NCBI GenBank assembly: GCA_017304675.1
Contig: JAFKLS010000017.1
Span: 1-64,000, forward strand
Length of the DNA: 64,000 nt
Direction of reading: 5' to 3'
Source of the DNA: Sphingobacteriia bacterium
Lineage (GTDB): Bacteria; Bacteroidota; Bacteroidia; Chitinophagales; Chitinophagaceae
The position numbers and the translations under genes were made by a program. Under the pieces are notes generated by a model that ran no database searches, was not told the origin of the DNA, and saw nothing but the letters and a program-made list of their open reading frames with translations. Shown here one piece after another: positions 34,540 to 44,604 of the stretch. Each line of letters opens with the position of its first letter. The first letter of the stretch is position 1.

Positions 34540-35874
34540 ATGAACAAAATATTTCTGGTTGCTAAAAGAGAATTTTTAACCAGGGTTCAAAAAAGAACCT
34601 TTTTATTAACCACTATTGCTCTGCCCTTACTCATCTTCGCTTTTTATGCCCTGATTATTTATTTCAGTGTAAGCGGAAATGGTAACTTAAATATAGCGGT
34701 TGCAGATAATGCCAACTTATTTCAGGGAAAACTGGATAGTAAAAAAGCTGATGTTTCTTTTGAATTGGTAAAGAACGAAACAACAAAAAGTTTAAATGAT
34801 AAATTAACCGCAAAGAAAATAGACGGTTTTATTGAGATCCCTGCCGGCTTCAATATTCTTGGTTCAGATTCATTGCAATTGAAATCTGCAAAATCAATCG
34901 GCATTATTACAAGAGAAAAAATTCAGACCCTCTTCAATGATGTGATTGAGGAAAAAAGATTGCTGGCATTAAACATTTCTAAACAAAAAATAGATAGTCT
35001 TCAAAAAGCGAACCTGATCAAATTTGCAACTGTTGAAGGAAAAGAAAACAGTGATAAAAAAGCTGGTATCAGTTACGGTGTTGGATTTTTCTCAGGATTT
35101 CTGATCTACCTTATCTTATTTATATATGGCGCCATGGTAATGCGAGGTGTAATGGAAGAAAAGGTGAGCAGAATTGCCGAAGTAATTGTAAGCAGTGTTA
35201 AACCATTTCAATTAATGATGGGTAAAATTGTTGGTATTGGTGCCGTAGGCATGATTCAGTTTTTAATATGGATTGTATTGGTGTTTGGCCTGCAGTTATT
35301 GTTGCCACTTATTTTCCCCGATCTTATGCATACTATGCATGCTCAGCCCATACAGCCCGGCGCCATGCAGGCGGCACAAGCCGCACAGCAAAGCGGCGCT
35401 ATGTCTGGGTTAATGAACGGCCTTTCACAAATCAACTTCCCATTAATCATTGGTTGTTTTATTTTTTATTTCCTGGGAGGCTATTTATTGTATTCTTCTT
35501 TATTTGCGGCAGTGGGCAGTGCAGTGAACGAAGACCCTCAGGATGCACAAAGTTTAATGCTGCCCATCACCATGCCTATTGTTTTTGCAATAGTAATCAT
35601 GACGAAAGCAGCAAACGATCCTACCAGTTCATTAGCGGTTTTCGGAAGTTTGTTTCCACTCACTTCTCCTATTGTAATGATGGCAAGGGTGGCATACGGA
35701 GTACCTGATGGAGTAACTGTTATTCAACTTATACTGAGCATGGCCTTTTTAATAATAGGTTTTCTGGCAACAACCTGGCTGGCCGGCAAAATTTACAGAA
35801 CAGGCATTTTAATGTATGGCAAAAAACCAACCTGGAAAGAAATGTGGAAATGGGCATTTAGAAAGAGTGCCTGA
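34540..35874 (+). CDS. ABC-2 type transporter permease (NatB-like)
   Basis: 444 residues. One N-terminal transmembrane helix (LLTTIALPLLIFAFYALIIYF, about 24-44), a large extracytoplasmic domain (about 50-180) and five or more C-terminal helices, among them GFFSGFLIYLILFIYGAMVMRG, FLIWIVLVFGLQLLLPLIF and LIIGCFIFYFLGGYLLYSSL. The VMEEKVSRIAEVIVSSVKP motif after the second helix is typical of NatB-like permeases. An Ala/Gln-rich loop (HAQPIQPGAMQAAQAAQQSG) is a lineage-specific insertion. Followed by a terminator. Confidence 0.92.
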   Translation: MNKIFLVAKREFLTRVQKRTFLLTTIALPLLIFAFYALIIYFSVSGNGNLNIAVADNANLFQGKLDSKKADVSFELVKNETTKSLNDKLTAKKIDGFIEIPAGFNILGSDSLQLKSAKSIGIITREKIQTLFNDVIEEKRLLALNISKQKIDSLQKANLIKFATVEGKENSDKKAGISYGVGFFSGFLIYLILFIYGAMVMRGVMEEKVSRIAEVIVSSVKPFQLMMGKIVGIGAVGMIQFLIWIVLVFGLQLLLPLIFPDLMHTMHAQPIQPGAMQAAQAAQQSGAMSGLMNGLSQINFPLIIGCFIFYFLGGYLLYSSLFAAVGSAVNEDPQDAQSLMLPITMPIVFAIVIMTKAANDPTSSLAVFGSLFPLTSPIVMMARVAYGVPDGVTVIQLILSMAFLIIGFLATTWLAGKIYRTGILMYGKKPTWKEMWKWAFRKSA

Positions 35875-35891
35875 TACAATTCATTTCAACC

Positions 35892-35921
35892 AAAGCCCTG
35901 AAAATTTCTCAGGGCTTTTTT
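35892..35921 (+). terminator. Terminator of the NatAB-like operon
   Basis: A 9-bp stem AAGCCCTGA / TCAGGGCTT, loop of 7, then a T-run, 18 bases after the permease stop. Confidence 0.88.
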
Positions 35922-35958
35922 ATGGTATACACATTAAAAAATGAGCGAACTTTCCGGC

Positions 35959-37125
35959 ATGAAAAAAATACTACTGGCAATATTTTTTACTTTTTATTTT
36001 TCATTTTTCACTTTTCATTTTTTATCTGCACAAACAGATACCACCATTCGCACAAGGATTAGTTTACTTACATGTGCACCCGGTGGCGAGCTGTATGCCA
36101 CGTTTGGCCATACTGCTTTAAGGATTATAGATAGCATACACCAAACCGATATGGTTTTTAACTATGGTACGTTTGATTTTGATGACCCCCATTTTTACAC
36201 AAAGTTTGTGCGTGGCAAATTGGAATATTTTCTCTCTTTTGAACCGATACAAAATTTTTTATATGGTTACCAGTTAGAAAACAGGAGTGTTTGGGAACAG
36301 GAATTGTTATTAACAAACCAGGAAAAGAGAAATATTGTTCAGGCAATACAAACCAACTTAACCGGAAACAACCGCTATTATAAATACGATTTTTTAAACG
36401 ATAACTGTACTTCAAGGGTAAAAGATATGCTCACCCAATATGCCGGTTTAAATGTTGCGCATCCATTGGTGAAAGAAGGCACTACATACAGAGGTATGTT
36501 GCACCGGTATTTAGACGCAGCACATATGCCCTGGAGCAAACTGGGAATAGATATTTTATTAGGTAGCCCTTCAGATAAAAAAGTAACCATAGAAGAAAGC
36601 ATGTTCTTACCCGATTACCTAATGAAGGCAGTTGATAGTTCAATACATACTTCCAAACCAATCTTACAACAAAAAAATACCCTTTTCACTGCACAGGATG
36701 TTATACTTAGTGATAATAGATATCAGCCGTTGGTTGTTTTTAGTTTAGTTTGGTTTTGCACAGCAATATTGTATAGCAGCAAAAAAAAGCTGGCTAAAAA
36801 AATAACACCTTTCATTCATTCTTTATTCCTTTACATCTCCGGGTTCATGGGCATTGTTTTATTGTTTATGTGGTTGGGTACCGATCATAAGGCATTTGGC
36901 CCTAATTATAATTTAGCATGGGCATTGCCTACCAACGCCATTGCAGCTTTTTTCGTTTGGCGTAAACCTATATGGTTAAAAAAGTATTGCCGGTTTACAA
37001 GTTGGGTATACTTATTACTTCTTGCCTGTTGGTTTATTTTACCGCAACAATTTAATATAGCACTGTTTGCATTTACAGTAACTTTATTAACAACGAATGT
37101 TAGCATTGTTAGATCGAGTATATGA
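35959..37125 (+). CDS. DUF4105 membrane protein (possible lipoprotein N-acyltransferase, Lnb-like)
   Basis: 388 residues from ATG at 35959, chosen since it begins a signal sequence (MKKILLAIFF to LSAQ); ATG at 35941 is possible. The signal peptide core FTFYFSFFTFHF is encoded by CTTTTTATTTTTCATTTTT repeats. The DUF4105 domain (about 25-200) has CAPGGELYATFGHTALRI and FLNDNCTSRVKDML; the conserved His and Cys fit a papain-like acyltransferase. Four C-terminal membrane helices follow (from about 255). DUF4105 proteins of Bacteroidota have been linked to lipoprotein N-acylation (Lnb); applying that here is inference. Overlaps the next gene by four bases. Confidence 0.78.
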   Translation: MKKILLAIFFTFYFSFFTFHFLSAQTDTTIRTRISLLTCAPGGELYATFGHTALRIIDSIHQTDMVFNYGTFDFDDPHFYTKFVRGKLEYFLSFEPIQNFLYGYQLENRSVWEQELLLTNQEKRNIVQAIQTNLTGNNRYYKYDFLNDNCTSRVKDMLTQYAGLNVAHPLVKEGTTYRGMLHRYLDAAHMPWSKLGIDILLGSPSDKKVTIEESMFLPDYLMKAVDSSIHTSKPILQQKNTLFTAQDVILSDNRYQPLVVFSLVWFCTAILYSSKKKLAKKITPFIHSLFLYISGFMGIVLLFMWLGTDHKAFGPNYNLAWALPTNAIAAFFVWRKPIWLKKYCRFTSWVYLLLLACWFILPQQFNIALFAFTVTLLTTNVSIVRSSI

Positions 37126-37913
37126 AAAAAAAAGTCATTTATGCAGGTAAACAAATCTCTTACACGATAGAAGGTAATGGGTATCCCGTTATTTTACTGC
37201 ATGGTTTTGGAGAAGACAGCGCCATATTTCAACAACAGATAAATTTTTTAAAAGAACACTGCCTGCTACTTGTGCCAGACCTTCCTGGAAGCGGTTATTC
37301 GGCATTCAACCCTTCTTTACAAAACATAGAAGATTACGCTTATGCAATAAAGGCATTGCTCGATGCTGAACAAATTACACAATGCAAAATGCTCGGCCAT
37401 AGTATGGGCGGATATATTATGCTTGCCTTTGCAGAAAAGTTTCCTGAAAAATTAAGCGCATTAGGGCTTTTACATTCTACTGCTTATGCAGATACACCAG
37501 AAAAGAAGGAAATCAGAAAGAGAGGCATTGAACTGATAGAAGCTTATGGCGCACATGCTTTCCTGAAAAACACCATCCCTAATTTATTTTCTGCCCGTTA
37601 CAAAGAAACAAATTTTACAGAAGTGGCATCTTTAATTGAGAAAGGAAGCGATTTCTCTAAAGAAGCTTTGCAACAATATTATACGATAATGATGAACCGC
37701 CCCAACAGGAGTGTTGTACTAAAAAATAATCCAAGGCCGGTATTGTTTATCATGGGAACCGAAGATGCTGCCGTACCCATACAAGATGTTTTACAACAAA
37801 CCTGCCTGCCCGATTGTTCCTATGTACACATACTTCAGAATATTGGGCATATGGGTATGCTGGAAGCAACAGATATGTTTAACCAATACCTGCTGGCTTT
37901 TGTAAAACAATAA
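37122..37913 (+). CDS. Alpha/beta hydrolase
   Basis: 263 residues, no signal peptide. Oxyanion-hole HGFGEDS near 26, nucleophile elbow GHSMGGY (Ser near 94), acid in MGTEDAAVP and His in NIGHMGMLE near the end make a complete Ser-Asp-His triad. Substrate unknown. Starts four bases inside the DUF4105 gene, so the two are translationally coupled, and ends six bases before the next surface-protein gene. Confidence 0.92.
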   Translation: MKKKVIYAGKQISYTIEGNGYPVILLHGFGEDSAIFQQQINFLKEHCLLLVPDLPGSGYSAFNPSLQNIEDYAYAIKALLDAEQITQCKMLGHSMGGYIMLAFAEKFPEKLSALGLLHSTAYADTPEKKEIRKRGIELIEAYGAHAFLKNTIPNLFSARYKETNFTEVASLIEKGSDFSKEALQQYYTIMMNRPNRSVVLKNNPRPVLFIMGTEDAAVPIQDVLQQTCLPDCSYVHILQNIGHMGMLEATDMFNQYLLAFVKQ

Positions 37914-37919
37914 TTTTTT

Positions 37920-40529
37920 ATGAAGAAAATATTCTTCATATGTATTTTACTGCTCTACGGCCTTGCTTCTTATGCAAAGCATATTGCCGGAGGTGAATTG
38001 TTTTATCAATATTTAGGACCCGGCTCTTCTGCCAACACCAGCAGTTTTAAAATAACACTTCGTTTATTCAGAGACTGTAACAGTACCGGCCCCTTACTAC
38101 AGGATGAACAGGTAACGGTAGGTGTTTACGAAAACAACAATCTGATAAAATCTGTTTTTTTACCCATACAGGGGCCGGTTACTTCTATTTCGTTAAATAC
38201 TTCCCGAATTGCCTGCCTAATTGGTTCGGTAAGTGTTTGCTACGAGATAGGTATTTATTCATCAACAATAGAACTGGTTAATAATACAGTTGGTTATACT
38301 TTATCCAGATTAGGTTGTTGCAGAGTAGACGGTATTTCTAACCTGATTGCACCCAGCAGGAATGTAGGCAGCAACTATACTACACAAATTCCCGGGTTGG
38401 CATTGTTAAATGGAAAAGGCAACAGCAGCCCCCAGTTTAATTTAAAAGATACAGCACTTGTATGTGCACGCAACAGGTTTAGCCTCGATTTTGGCGCCAC
38501 AGACCCCGATGGAGATGGACTGGTATATTCTTTTTGCGATGGATTTACAGCACCCAACAGCAGCAATAATATTCCCCCACCGCCAACTTTAAGTTTAACT
38601 ACATTACCTTATGGTAGCGGGTTTAGCGGCACCAATCCGTTAGGCACCAACGTAAAGATAAATCCGCAAACAGGTGTTATTTCCGGTATTGCGCCCGATC
38701 CCGGGCAATATGTTGTAAGTGTTTGTATTGCGGAAATGCGAAACGGTATAGTTATTAGTACACACCGAAAAGATTTTATTCTGAAAGTACAATCCTGCGA
38801 TTTAATTGCCGCTACCATGGCACAGGATATAGTTAATTGCAAAGATTATACTATTTACTTCGAGAATCAAAGTACCTCACCCGCTATTCAAAGTTATCTA
38901 TGGTCGTTTGGCGACCCTTCCAATAGTACTTCTACAGCGCCAACCGTAACGTTTACTTATAAAGATACCGGTACTTATACAGCACGCTTACAGGTTACAG
39001 GCCCCAATGGCTGCACCGGGGCAGACAGTGCGCAAGTGCGTATTTATCCTGGTTTCTTCCCCGCATTCGGTGTAAACGGAAGCTGCTTTTTAAACCCATA
39101 TCAATTTAAAGATTCAACAAAAGCATCGTACGGCGCAGTAAACAATTGGCTGTGGAATTTTGGTGATCGTACTACTACCAAGGATACATCTACCCTTCAA
39201 AATCCGATTTACAAATATTCAGCAGCTTTCAATGCAACCGTTACCTTAATTGTAGGGAGCAGTAAAGGGTGTGTTGATACTTTACAGAAAGTGATAAAAA
39301 TACCAGACAAACCTTTTATTGATCTGCCATTCAGAGACACTTTAATTTGCAGTATCGATTCTTTACCCTTACTGGTAAATTCTCAAGGTGTTATTACCTG
39401 GAGCCCCAATACAAATATTATTAATCCTAATACAGCCAATCCGATTGTTTTTCCGAAAGACACCACTACCTATTATGTAACAGTTAACAACAATGGTTGT
39501 GTAAATAATGATTCTGTTAAAGTGAATGTATTGAATTATATAACAGTTACTATTGGCAGAGATACTACCATTTGCAAAACAGATAGTATACAACTTGTTC
39601 CTGTAAGCCATGCACTATCTTATAAATGGTTTCCTGCAACAGGCTTAAGTAATTCTGCTGTTAAATATCCACGAGCAGCTCCTTTGGCCAACACCCGGTA
39701 CACAGTACAGGCCAATCTTGGAAAATGCCAGGCTACAGATTCGGTTTTCATTAAAGTAATACCTTATCCACAGGCTTTTGCAGGTAACGATACCATTATC
39801 TGCTTTGGCAGCAAAGCACAATTAAATGGCAGCATTATTGGGTCTTCTTTTAAATGGTCTCCCTCCAATATTTTAATATCTCCCAATACATTACACCCTT
39901 TGGCGGCACCATCTAAAAGCATGCCTTTCATATTAATGGTTTATGATACACTGGGTTGCCCCAAGCCGGGCATAGACTCAGTTTGGATTGCTGTTATCCC
40001 TCCCATAGTTATTAATGTCGGAAGAGACACGATTGTTGTAGAAAATCAGCCCCTGCAATTGAATGCCATTGTGAGCAATGCAGACAATATCAGTTATCGT
40101 TGGGTTCCGCCTACCGGGCTGAACAATGCCGGCATTGAAAACCCTATTGCCACTTTAAGTGGTATTGATTCTATTACCTATAACGTAATGGCAACAAATG
40201 CCATAGGATGCAGCGGATACAATTCTATTAAAGTAAAAATATTTAAAGGTGCACCTGAAATTTATGTTCCTTCTGCTTTTACACCTAATAAAGACGGCCT
40301 GAATGATATTATAAAACCAATACCGGTTGGAATTAAACAATTGCACTACTTTAATATTTATAATCGTTGGGGGCAAATGATTTTTTCTACCTCTGAAATC
40401 GGTAAAGGCTGGGATGGCTTATTAAATGGTATTAAACAACCACCCGGAACTTATGTATATCTTACAGAAGGTATAGATTATGCAGGCAAGCCACTGCTGC
40501 GAAAAGGTACTTTTGTTTTGATTGATTAA
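37920..40529 (+). CDS. PKD-domain surface protein with T9SS type B (gliding motility-associated) C-terminus
   Basis: 869 residues. Signal peptide at 1-19 (mature end KHIAGGELFYQY). A conserved N-terminal beta domain of about 280 residues precedes two PKD repeats (LWSFGDPSN, WLWNFGDRTT), several Ig-like repeats (GRDTTICK, AGNDTIICF, GRDTIVVEN) and the type B sorting domain (VPSAFTPNKDGLNDIIKPIP, YNRWGQMIF, WDG, GTYVYL). This C-terminus routes it through T9SS to the cell surface. Paralogous over its whole length to the next gene. Confidence 0.92.
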   Translation: MKKIFFICILLLYGLASYAKHIAGGELFYQYLGPGSSANTSSFKITLRLFRDCNSTGPLLQDEQVTVGVYENNNLIKSVFLPIQGPVTSISLNTSRIACLIGSVSVCYEIGIYSSTIELVNNTVGYTLSRLGCCRVDGISNLIAPSRNVGSNYTTQIPGLALLNGKGNSSPQFNLKDTALVCARNRFSLDFGATDPDGDGLVYSFCDGFTAPNSSNNIPPPPTLSLTTLPYGSGFSGTNPLGTNVKINPQTGVISGIAPDPGQYVVSVCIAEMRNGIVISTHRKDFILKVQSCDLIAATMAQDIVNCKDYTIYFENQSTSPAIQSYLWSFGDPSNSTSTAPTVTFTYKDTGTYTARLQVTGPNGCTGADSAQVRIYPGFFPAFGVNGSCFLNPYQFKDSTKASYGAVNNWLWNFGDRTTTKDTSTLQNPIYKYSAAFNATVTLIVGSSKGCVDTLQKVIKIPDKPFIDLPFRDTLICSIDSLPLLVNSQGVITWSPNTNIINPNTANPIVFPKDTTTYYVTVNNNGCVNNDSVKVNVLNYITVTIGRDTTICKTDSIQLVPVSHALSYKWFPATGLSNSAVKYPRAAPLANTRYTVQANLGKCQATDSVFIKVIPYPQAFAGNDTIICFGSKAQLNGSIIGSSFKWSPSNILISPNTLHPLAAPSKSMPFILMVYDTLGCPKPGIDSVWIAVIPPIVINVGRDTIVVENQPLQLNAIVSNADNISYRWVPPTGLNNAGIENPIATLSGIDSITYNVMATNAIGCSGYNSIKVKIFKGAPEIYVPSAFTPNKDGLNDIIKPIPVGIKQLHYFNIYNRWGQMIFSTSEIGKGWDGLLNGIKQPPGTYVYLTEGIDYAGKPLLRKGTFVLID

Positions 40530-40652
40530 GCAGCATAATTGTTTTTTCAGCCCTCTTTTTGTTGCAATAGCGTTAAATAAATTAAAGGCTAAACCAATTA
40601 AAAATTTGTTATTTATTTTCACCACTTTGGAACTTTATTGAAGATCTGCAAG

Positions 40653-43319
40653 ATGAAGAAAGTTGTTTTAGTATGTTTAGTATTGCTGTATTTTGTACCC
40701 GCCCGGGCAACACATATTTCCGGGGGTGAATTGTACTATCAGTATATCGGGCCCGGTAGCAATGCCAATACATCAAGATACAAAATCACCATGCGGCTGT
40801 TCAGGGATTATTTTACAACAAGTGCCGCACAACTGAACGGAGAAGTGGTTAATGTTGGAATTTATGCCCAGTCAAATTCTTCTTTTGTTTCCAGCCTTAT
40901 TTTAACCCAAGAATTTACCAATCCGCCACCTTTACTTCAAAACACACCCAATATCAATCCCTGTTTAACCGGCAATCCGAAAGCTTGGTACCAGATAGGC
41001 ACTTACAGTGCTACGATTGACCTGGCCATTACCCAAGACGGATACATCTTATCATGGGTACGCTATTCAAGAGTAGACCTCGCCAACTTACCCGGAACCA
41101 ATCAAAACACCGGAGCAGATTTTATAACCTACATTCCGGGAACAGGCAAACTGCCCAATGGTTTTAACAGCAGTCCCCAGTTCGCTATTAAAGACACATC
41201 CATTATCTGTAAAACAACTCATTTTACGCTTGATTACAGCGCAACAGATAGTGATAACGATTCGCTGGCATACAGGTTTACTCCTGCATACGATGGTGCC
41301 GCCAATACAAGTTTGAGTGCCCCCAACCCTATTCCAGGTGTTAATTTTTCTACTTTATATACAAGAGATTTAATCTATGCATCTCCTTATTCAGGCCTTC
41401 AGCCCTTAGGGACAGGTGTAACCATTGATGCCAAAACCGGCATTATTAGCGGTGTAGCTCCGGCAGCAGGGCAATATGTTGTTTGTGTAATAGCTGAAGA
41501 ATGGAGAAACGGGGTACTCATAAATACCCACAGAAAAGATTTTATTCTGAAAGTAAATGATTGTTCTTTAACTGCAGCACAGTTAGAGCCATCGTATATT
41601 ACCTGCAATGGCTTTACAATGAACTTTCAAAACGAATCTTCCTCATCAAACATTGCTTCGTATGCATGGACATTTGGAGATGTTAACAATGTTCCTAAAG
41701 ATACTTCTTCCCAACCTACACCAACCTATACTTATAAAGACACCGGCACTTTTAATATGAAGCTGGTGGTAACAGGCACAGGTGGCTGCAAAGATTCTAC
41801 CAATGCATTAGTAAGGGTGTATCCGGGCTTTAAACCCGGCTTTAAAGTGGTAAGCAGTTGCATTTTAAACCCATACCTGTTTATAGATACCACTTATACC
41901 AAGTACGGTGTTGTAAATAGCTGGAACTGGAAATTTGATGATGCATCTATAGCCCCAAAAGATACGTCCTCCCAACAAAACCCATCTCACTTATATAGTA
42001 GTACGGGGAATAAAAATGTGAAGTTGGTAGTAACGAACAGCAAGGGGTGCATTGATTCATTACTATTGCCATTGAATGTAAAAGATAAGCCTTTTCTGCG
42101 ATTGCCTTTTCACGATACACTTATCTGTAGCATAGATACTTTGCCACTGATAGCAAATATTACTTCAGGCAGTGTTGAATGGACGCCGGATAACAAAAGA
42201 ATCATTAACCCAAAATCCATCAATCCACTTGTATATCCAACAGACACTACAAAATATTATGTAACCGTAACAGATAACGGATGTATCAATACCGATTCTG
42301 TTACAGTAAATGTTTTACAATACATATCCGTTTATGCAGGAAGGGATACAGGCATTTGTAAAACCGACACCATCAGGCTGCACCCGGTAAGTGATGCACT
42401 GAGTTATCAATGGACGGCCAATACCGGTGTTGCAGTAACGAGTACAAAATATCCTTTGATACAACCTTTAACCACCACCAAATATTATGTAACAGCCAAT
42501 CTTGGAAAGTGCCAGGCTTCCGATTCCGTAACAGTAAGGGTAACGCCTTATCCGCAAATACAGGTAAGTGCAGATACAACTATTTGTTATGGCGGCCGGG
42601 CTCAGCTTCGCTCAAATATTGTAGGATCAAATTTTCAATGGTGGCCTGTTAACACATTAATAAATGCCAATACATTAAACCCCGTTGCAGGTCCGCAGCA
42701 AACCACCAAGTATATATTAATGGTAAGCGATAATATAGGTTGCCCTAAACCTGTTTACGATACTATAACCGTTACTGTTATTCCGGCTATAAAAGTATTT
42801 GCCGGCAGAGATACTACTATCGTTGCCAACCAGCCGCTGCAATTAAATGCGCTGGTAAGTAACAATGGCAGTTTTAGTTATACGTGGGCCCCTACCACTG
42901 GTTTAGATAACCCATTTATTCAAAATCCTATAGCTACTTTAAATGCAGCAATAGATTCTATACGGTACGTGGTAACTGCACAACTCAGCGGAACACAGTG
43001 TACAGGGTATGACGATATTTGGGTGAAGGTTTTTAAAACAGGGCCTGATATTTTTGTTCCTTCGGCATTTACGCCCAATAATGATGGCAGGAACGATATC
43101 ATAAAACCTATTCCTGTTGGCATTAGTAAATTTGATTTTTTTAGAATCTATAATCGCTGGGGGCAATTGGTTTACTCAACTTCTGAAATAGGCCGGGGAT
43201 GGGATGGAAGACTCAGCGGTGTTGAACAGCCTTCCGGAACCTATGTATTTGTAACACAGGGAACAGATTATACCGGCAAAGTAATTACAAGAAAAGGTAC
43301 AATTGTTTTAATAAGGTAA
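40653..43319 (+). CDS. PKD-domain surface protein with T9SS type B C-terminus (tandem paralogue)
   Basis: 888 residues from ATG at 40653 (a TTG at 40638 is less likely because the Lys-Lys signal peptide begins at the ATG). Same architecture as the preceding gene: mature start THISGGELYYQYIGPG, PKD repeats (YAWTFGDVNN, WNWKFDD), Ig-like repeats (GRDTGICK, SADTTICYG, GRDTTIVAN) and type B sorting domain (VPSAFTPNNDGRNDIIKPIP, YNRWGQLVY). The pair likely arose by gene duplication. Role at the surface unknown; adhesion or gliding are possibilities. Confidence 0.92.
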   Translation: MKKVVLVCLVLLYFVPARATHISGGELYYQYIGPGSNANTSRYKITMRLFRDYFTTSAAQLNGEVVNVGIYAQSNSSFVSSLILTQEFTNPPPLLQNTPNINPCLTGNPKAWYQIGTYSATIDLAITQDGYILSWVRYSRVDLANLPGTNQNTGADFITYIPGTGKLPNGFNSSPQFAIKDTSIICKTTHFTLDYSATDSDNDSLAYRFTPAYDGAANTSLSAPNPIPGVNFSTLYTRDLIYASPYSGLQPLGTGVTIDAKTGIISGVAPAAGQYVVCVIAEEWRNGVLINTHRKDFILKVNDCSLTAAQLEPSYITCNGFTMNFQNESSSSNIASYAWTFGDVNNVPKDTSSQPTPTYTYKDTGTFNMKLVVTGTGGCKDSTNALVRVYPGFKPGFKVVSSCILNPYLFIDTTYTKYGVVNSWNWKFDDASIAPKDTSSQQNPSHLYSSTGNKNVKLVVTNSKGCIDSLLLPLNVKDKPFLRLPFHDTLICSIDTLPLIANITSGSVEWTPDNKRIINPKSINPLVYPTDTTKYYVTVTDNGCINTDSVTVNVLQYISVYAGRDTGICKTDTIRLHPVSDALSYQWTANTGVAVTSTKYPLIQPLTTTKYYVTANLGKCQASDSVTVRVTPYPQIQVSADTTICYGGRAQLRSNIVGSNFQWWPVNTLINANTLNPVAGPQQTTKYILMVSDNIGCPKPVYDTITVTVIPAIKVFAGRDTTIVANQPLQLNALVSNNGSFSYTWAPTTGLDNPFIQNPIATLNAAIDSIRYVVTAQLSGTQCTGYDDIWVKVFKTGPDIFVPSAFTPNNDGRNDIIKPIPVGISKFDFFRIYNRWGQLVYSTSEIGRGWDGRLSGVEQPSGTYVFVTQGTDYTGKVITRKGTIVLIR

Positions 43320-43395
43320 TTGAAAAAAGAAGTTTCAACCGCCCATTGAAGTTTTCTGTTTTACATTTGTTCATACTTCAATCTCTATCAATAAA

Positions 43396-44151
43396 ATGAT
43401 CATATTCATTACAGGAGCCACCTCAGGTTTTGGAAAAGCCATTGCAGAAAAATTTGCTGCCAATAAATGGAACTGCATTATTACGGGCAGAAGAAAGGAA
43501 AGATTGTTTTCTTTAGCAGAAGAGTTACAAGAAAAGTATGCTATACAGGTTTTACCACTGGTATTTGATGTTAGAAACAGGGAAGATGTACTCCGTAACA
43601 TTAACAGTTTGCCGGCAGAGTGGAAGCAGATTGATGTGTTGGTGAATAATGCGGGAGGCGCTGTTGGAAGAGACAGCTTCGAAACAGGTTTACTTGATGA
43701 TTACGATACCATGCTGCAAACAAATGTAAACGGCCTGTTATATGTGAGTAAAGCAGTACTTCCTTTTATGATTGAAAACAAAAAAGGCCATATCATTAAC
43801 ATGGGATCTGTTGCCGCAAAAGATATGTATCAGTTCGGTAATGTTTATTGTGCCGCAAAAGCAGCTGTAGAAGCCATTAGCAGAACCATGCGTATAGACC
43901 TGTTGCCTCATAAAATAAAAGTAACAGCCATTCATCCGGGAGCAGCGGAAACAGAATTTTCTCTGGTTCGTTTTAAAGGTGATAAAGAGAAAGCCGATGC
44001 AGTATATAAAGGTTATACTCCTCTTAGTGCCAACGACATTGCAGACATAACTTATTATTGCGCATCACTTCCGCCACATGTTTGTATAAACGACCTGGTA
44101 GTAACACCAACGGCACAGGCAGATGGTATTTACTTTCATAAAGAATTATAA
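43396..44151 (+). CDS. SDR-family NAD(P)-dependent oxidoreductase (YdfG-like)
   Basis: 251 residues. ITGATSGFGKAIAEKF binds the cofactor, NNAGGAVG and MGSVAAKDMYQFGNVYCAAK supply Asn, Ser, Tyr and Lys of the catalytic tetrad (YCAAK). The HPGAAETEFSLVRFKGD stretch resembles the YdfG/3-hydroxy acid dehydrogenase group. Arg at TGRRKERL favours NADP. Followed one base later by the STAS-like gene. Confidence 0.92.
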   Translation: MIIFITGATSGFGKAIAEKFAANKWNCIITGRRKERLFSLAEELQEKYAIQVLPLVFDVRNREDVLRNINSLPAEWKQIDVLVNNAGGAVGRDSFETGLLDDYDTMLQTNVNGLLYVSKAVLPFMIENKKGHIINMGSVAAKDMYQFGNVYCAAKAAVEAISRTMRIDLLPHKIKVTAIHPGAAETEFSLVRFKGDKEKADAVYKGYTPLSANDIADITYYCASLPPHVCINDLVVTPTAQADGIYFHKEL

Positions 44152-44152
44152 T

Positions 44153-44542
44153 ATGCAGCAGCCGGCAAATAAACAAATTATTGAAGGTGAGATTGCCGAC
44201 TATTATTTTGATGACAGCGGCATATTGGTTTCTTTATCAAAAAATGTTTTAAGAACCGTTGAAAATATTGGTAATAATGTTGAGCTGGTAAAACAAATCA
44301 CCAAGAATAAAAAAGTTCCTTTATTAATTTACCTTACCAAATCGCCGGTTCCCGACAAAGCAACCCAAAAGTTTTCTGCAGAACAATTACCTATTGTTTA
44401 TACAGCCATGGCAATGGTTTCTAAACCGGGTTTAACAAGCTTTATTATGAAATTATTATTTAGGTTTAAACAACCCCCTATTCCTATGAAAGGGTTTACC
44501 AATGAGGCTGAAGCAAAGGAATGGCTGTTACAATATTTGTAA
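44153..44542 (+). CDS. STAS/SpoIIAA-like small protein of unknown function
   Basis: 129 residues from ATG at 44153 (an upstream in-frame ATG lies inside the SDR gene and is rejected). No signal peptide. Alternating strand and helix (GEIADYYFDDSGILVSLSK, VPLLIYLTKSPVPD, MKGFTNEAEAKEWLLQYL) and the final EAEAKEWL helix recall the STAS/SpoIIAA-like proteins common in Bacteroidota. Cotranscribed with the SDR. No specific function. Confidence 0.65.
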   Translation: MQQPANKQIIEGEIADYYFDDSGILVSLSKNVLRTVENIGNNVELVKQITKNKKVPLLIYLTKSPVPDKATQKFSAEQLPIVYTAMAMVSKPGLTSFIMKLLFRFKQPPIPMKGFTNEAEAKEWLLQYL

Positions 44543-44604
44543 TGCAGCACTTGCGTTACAAATCATCTGTTATTCATCTATCGTTTACAAACCTCCGGCA
44601 ATAT

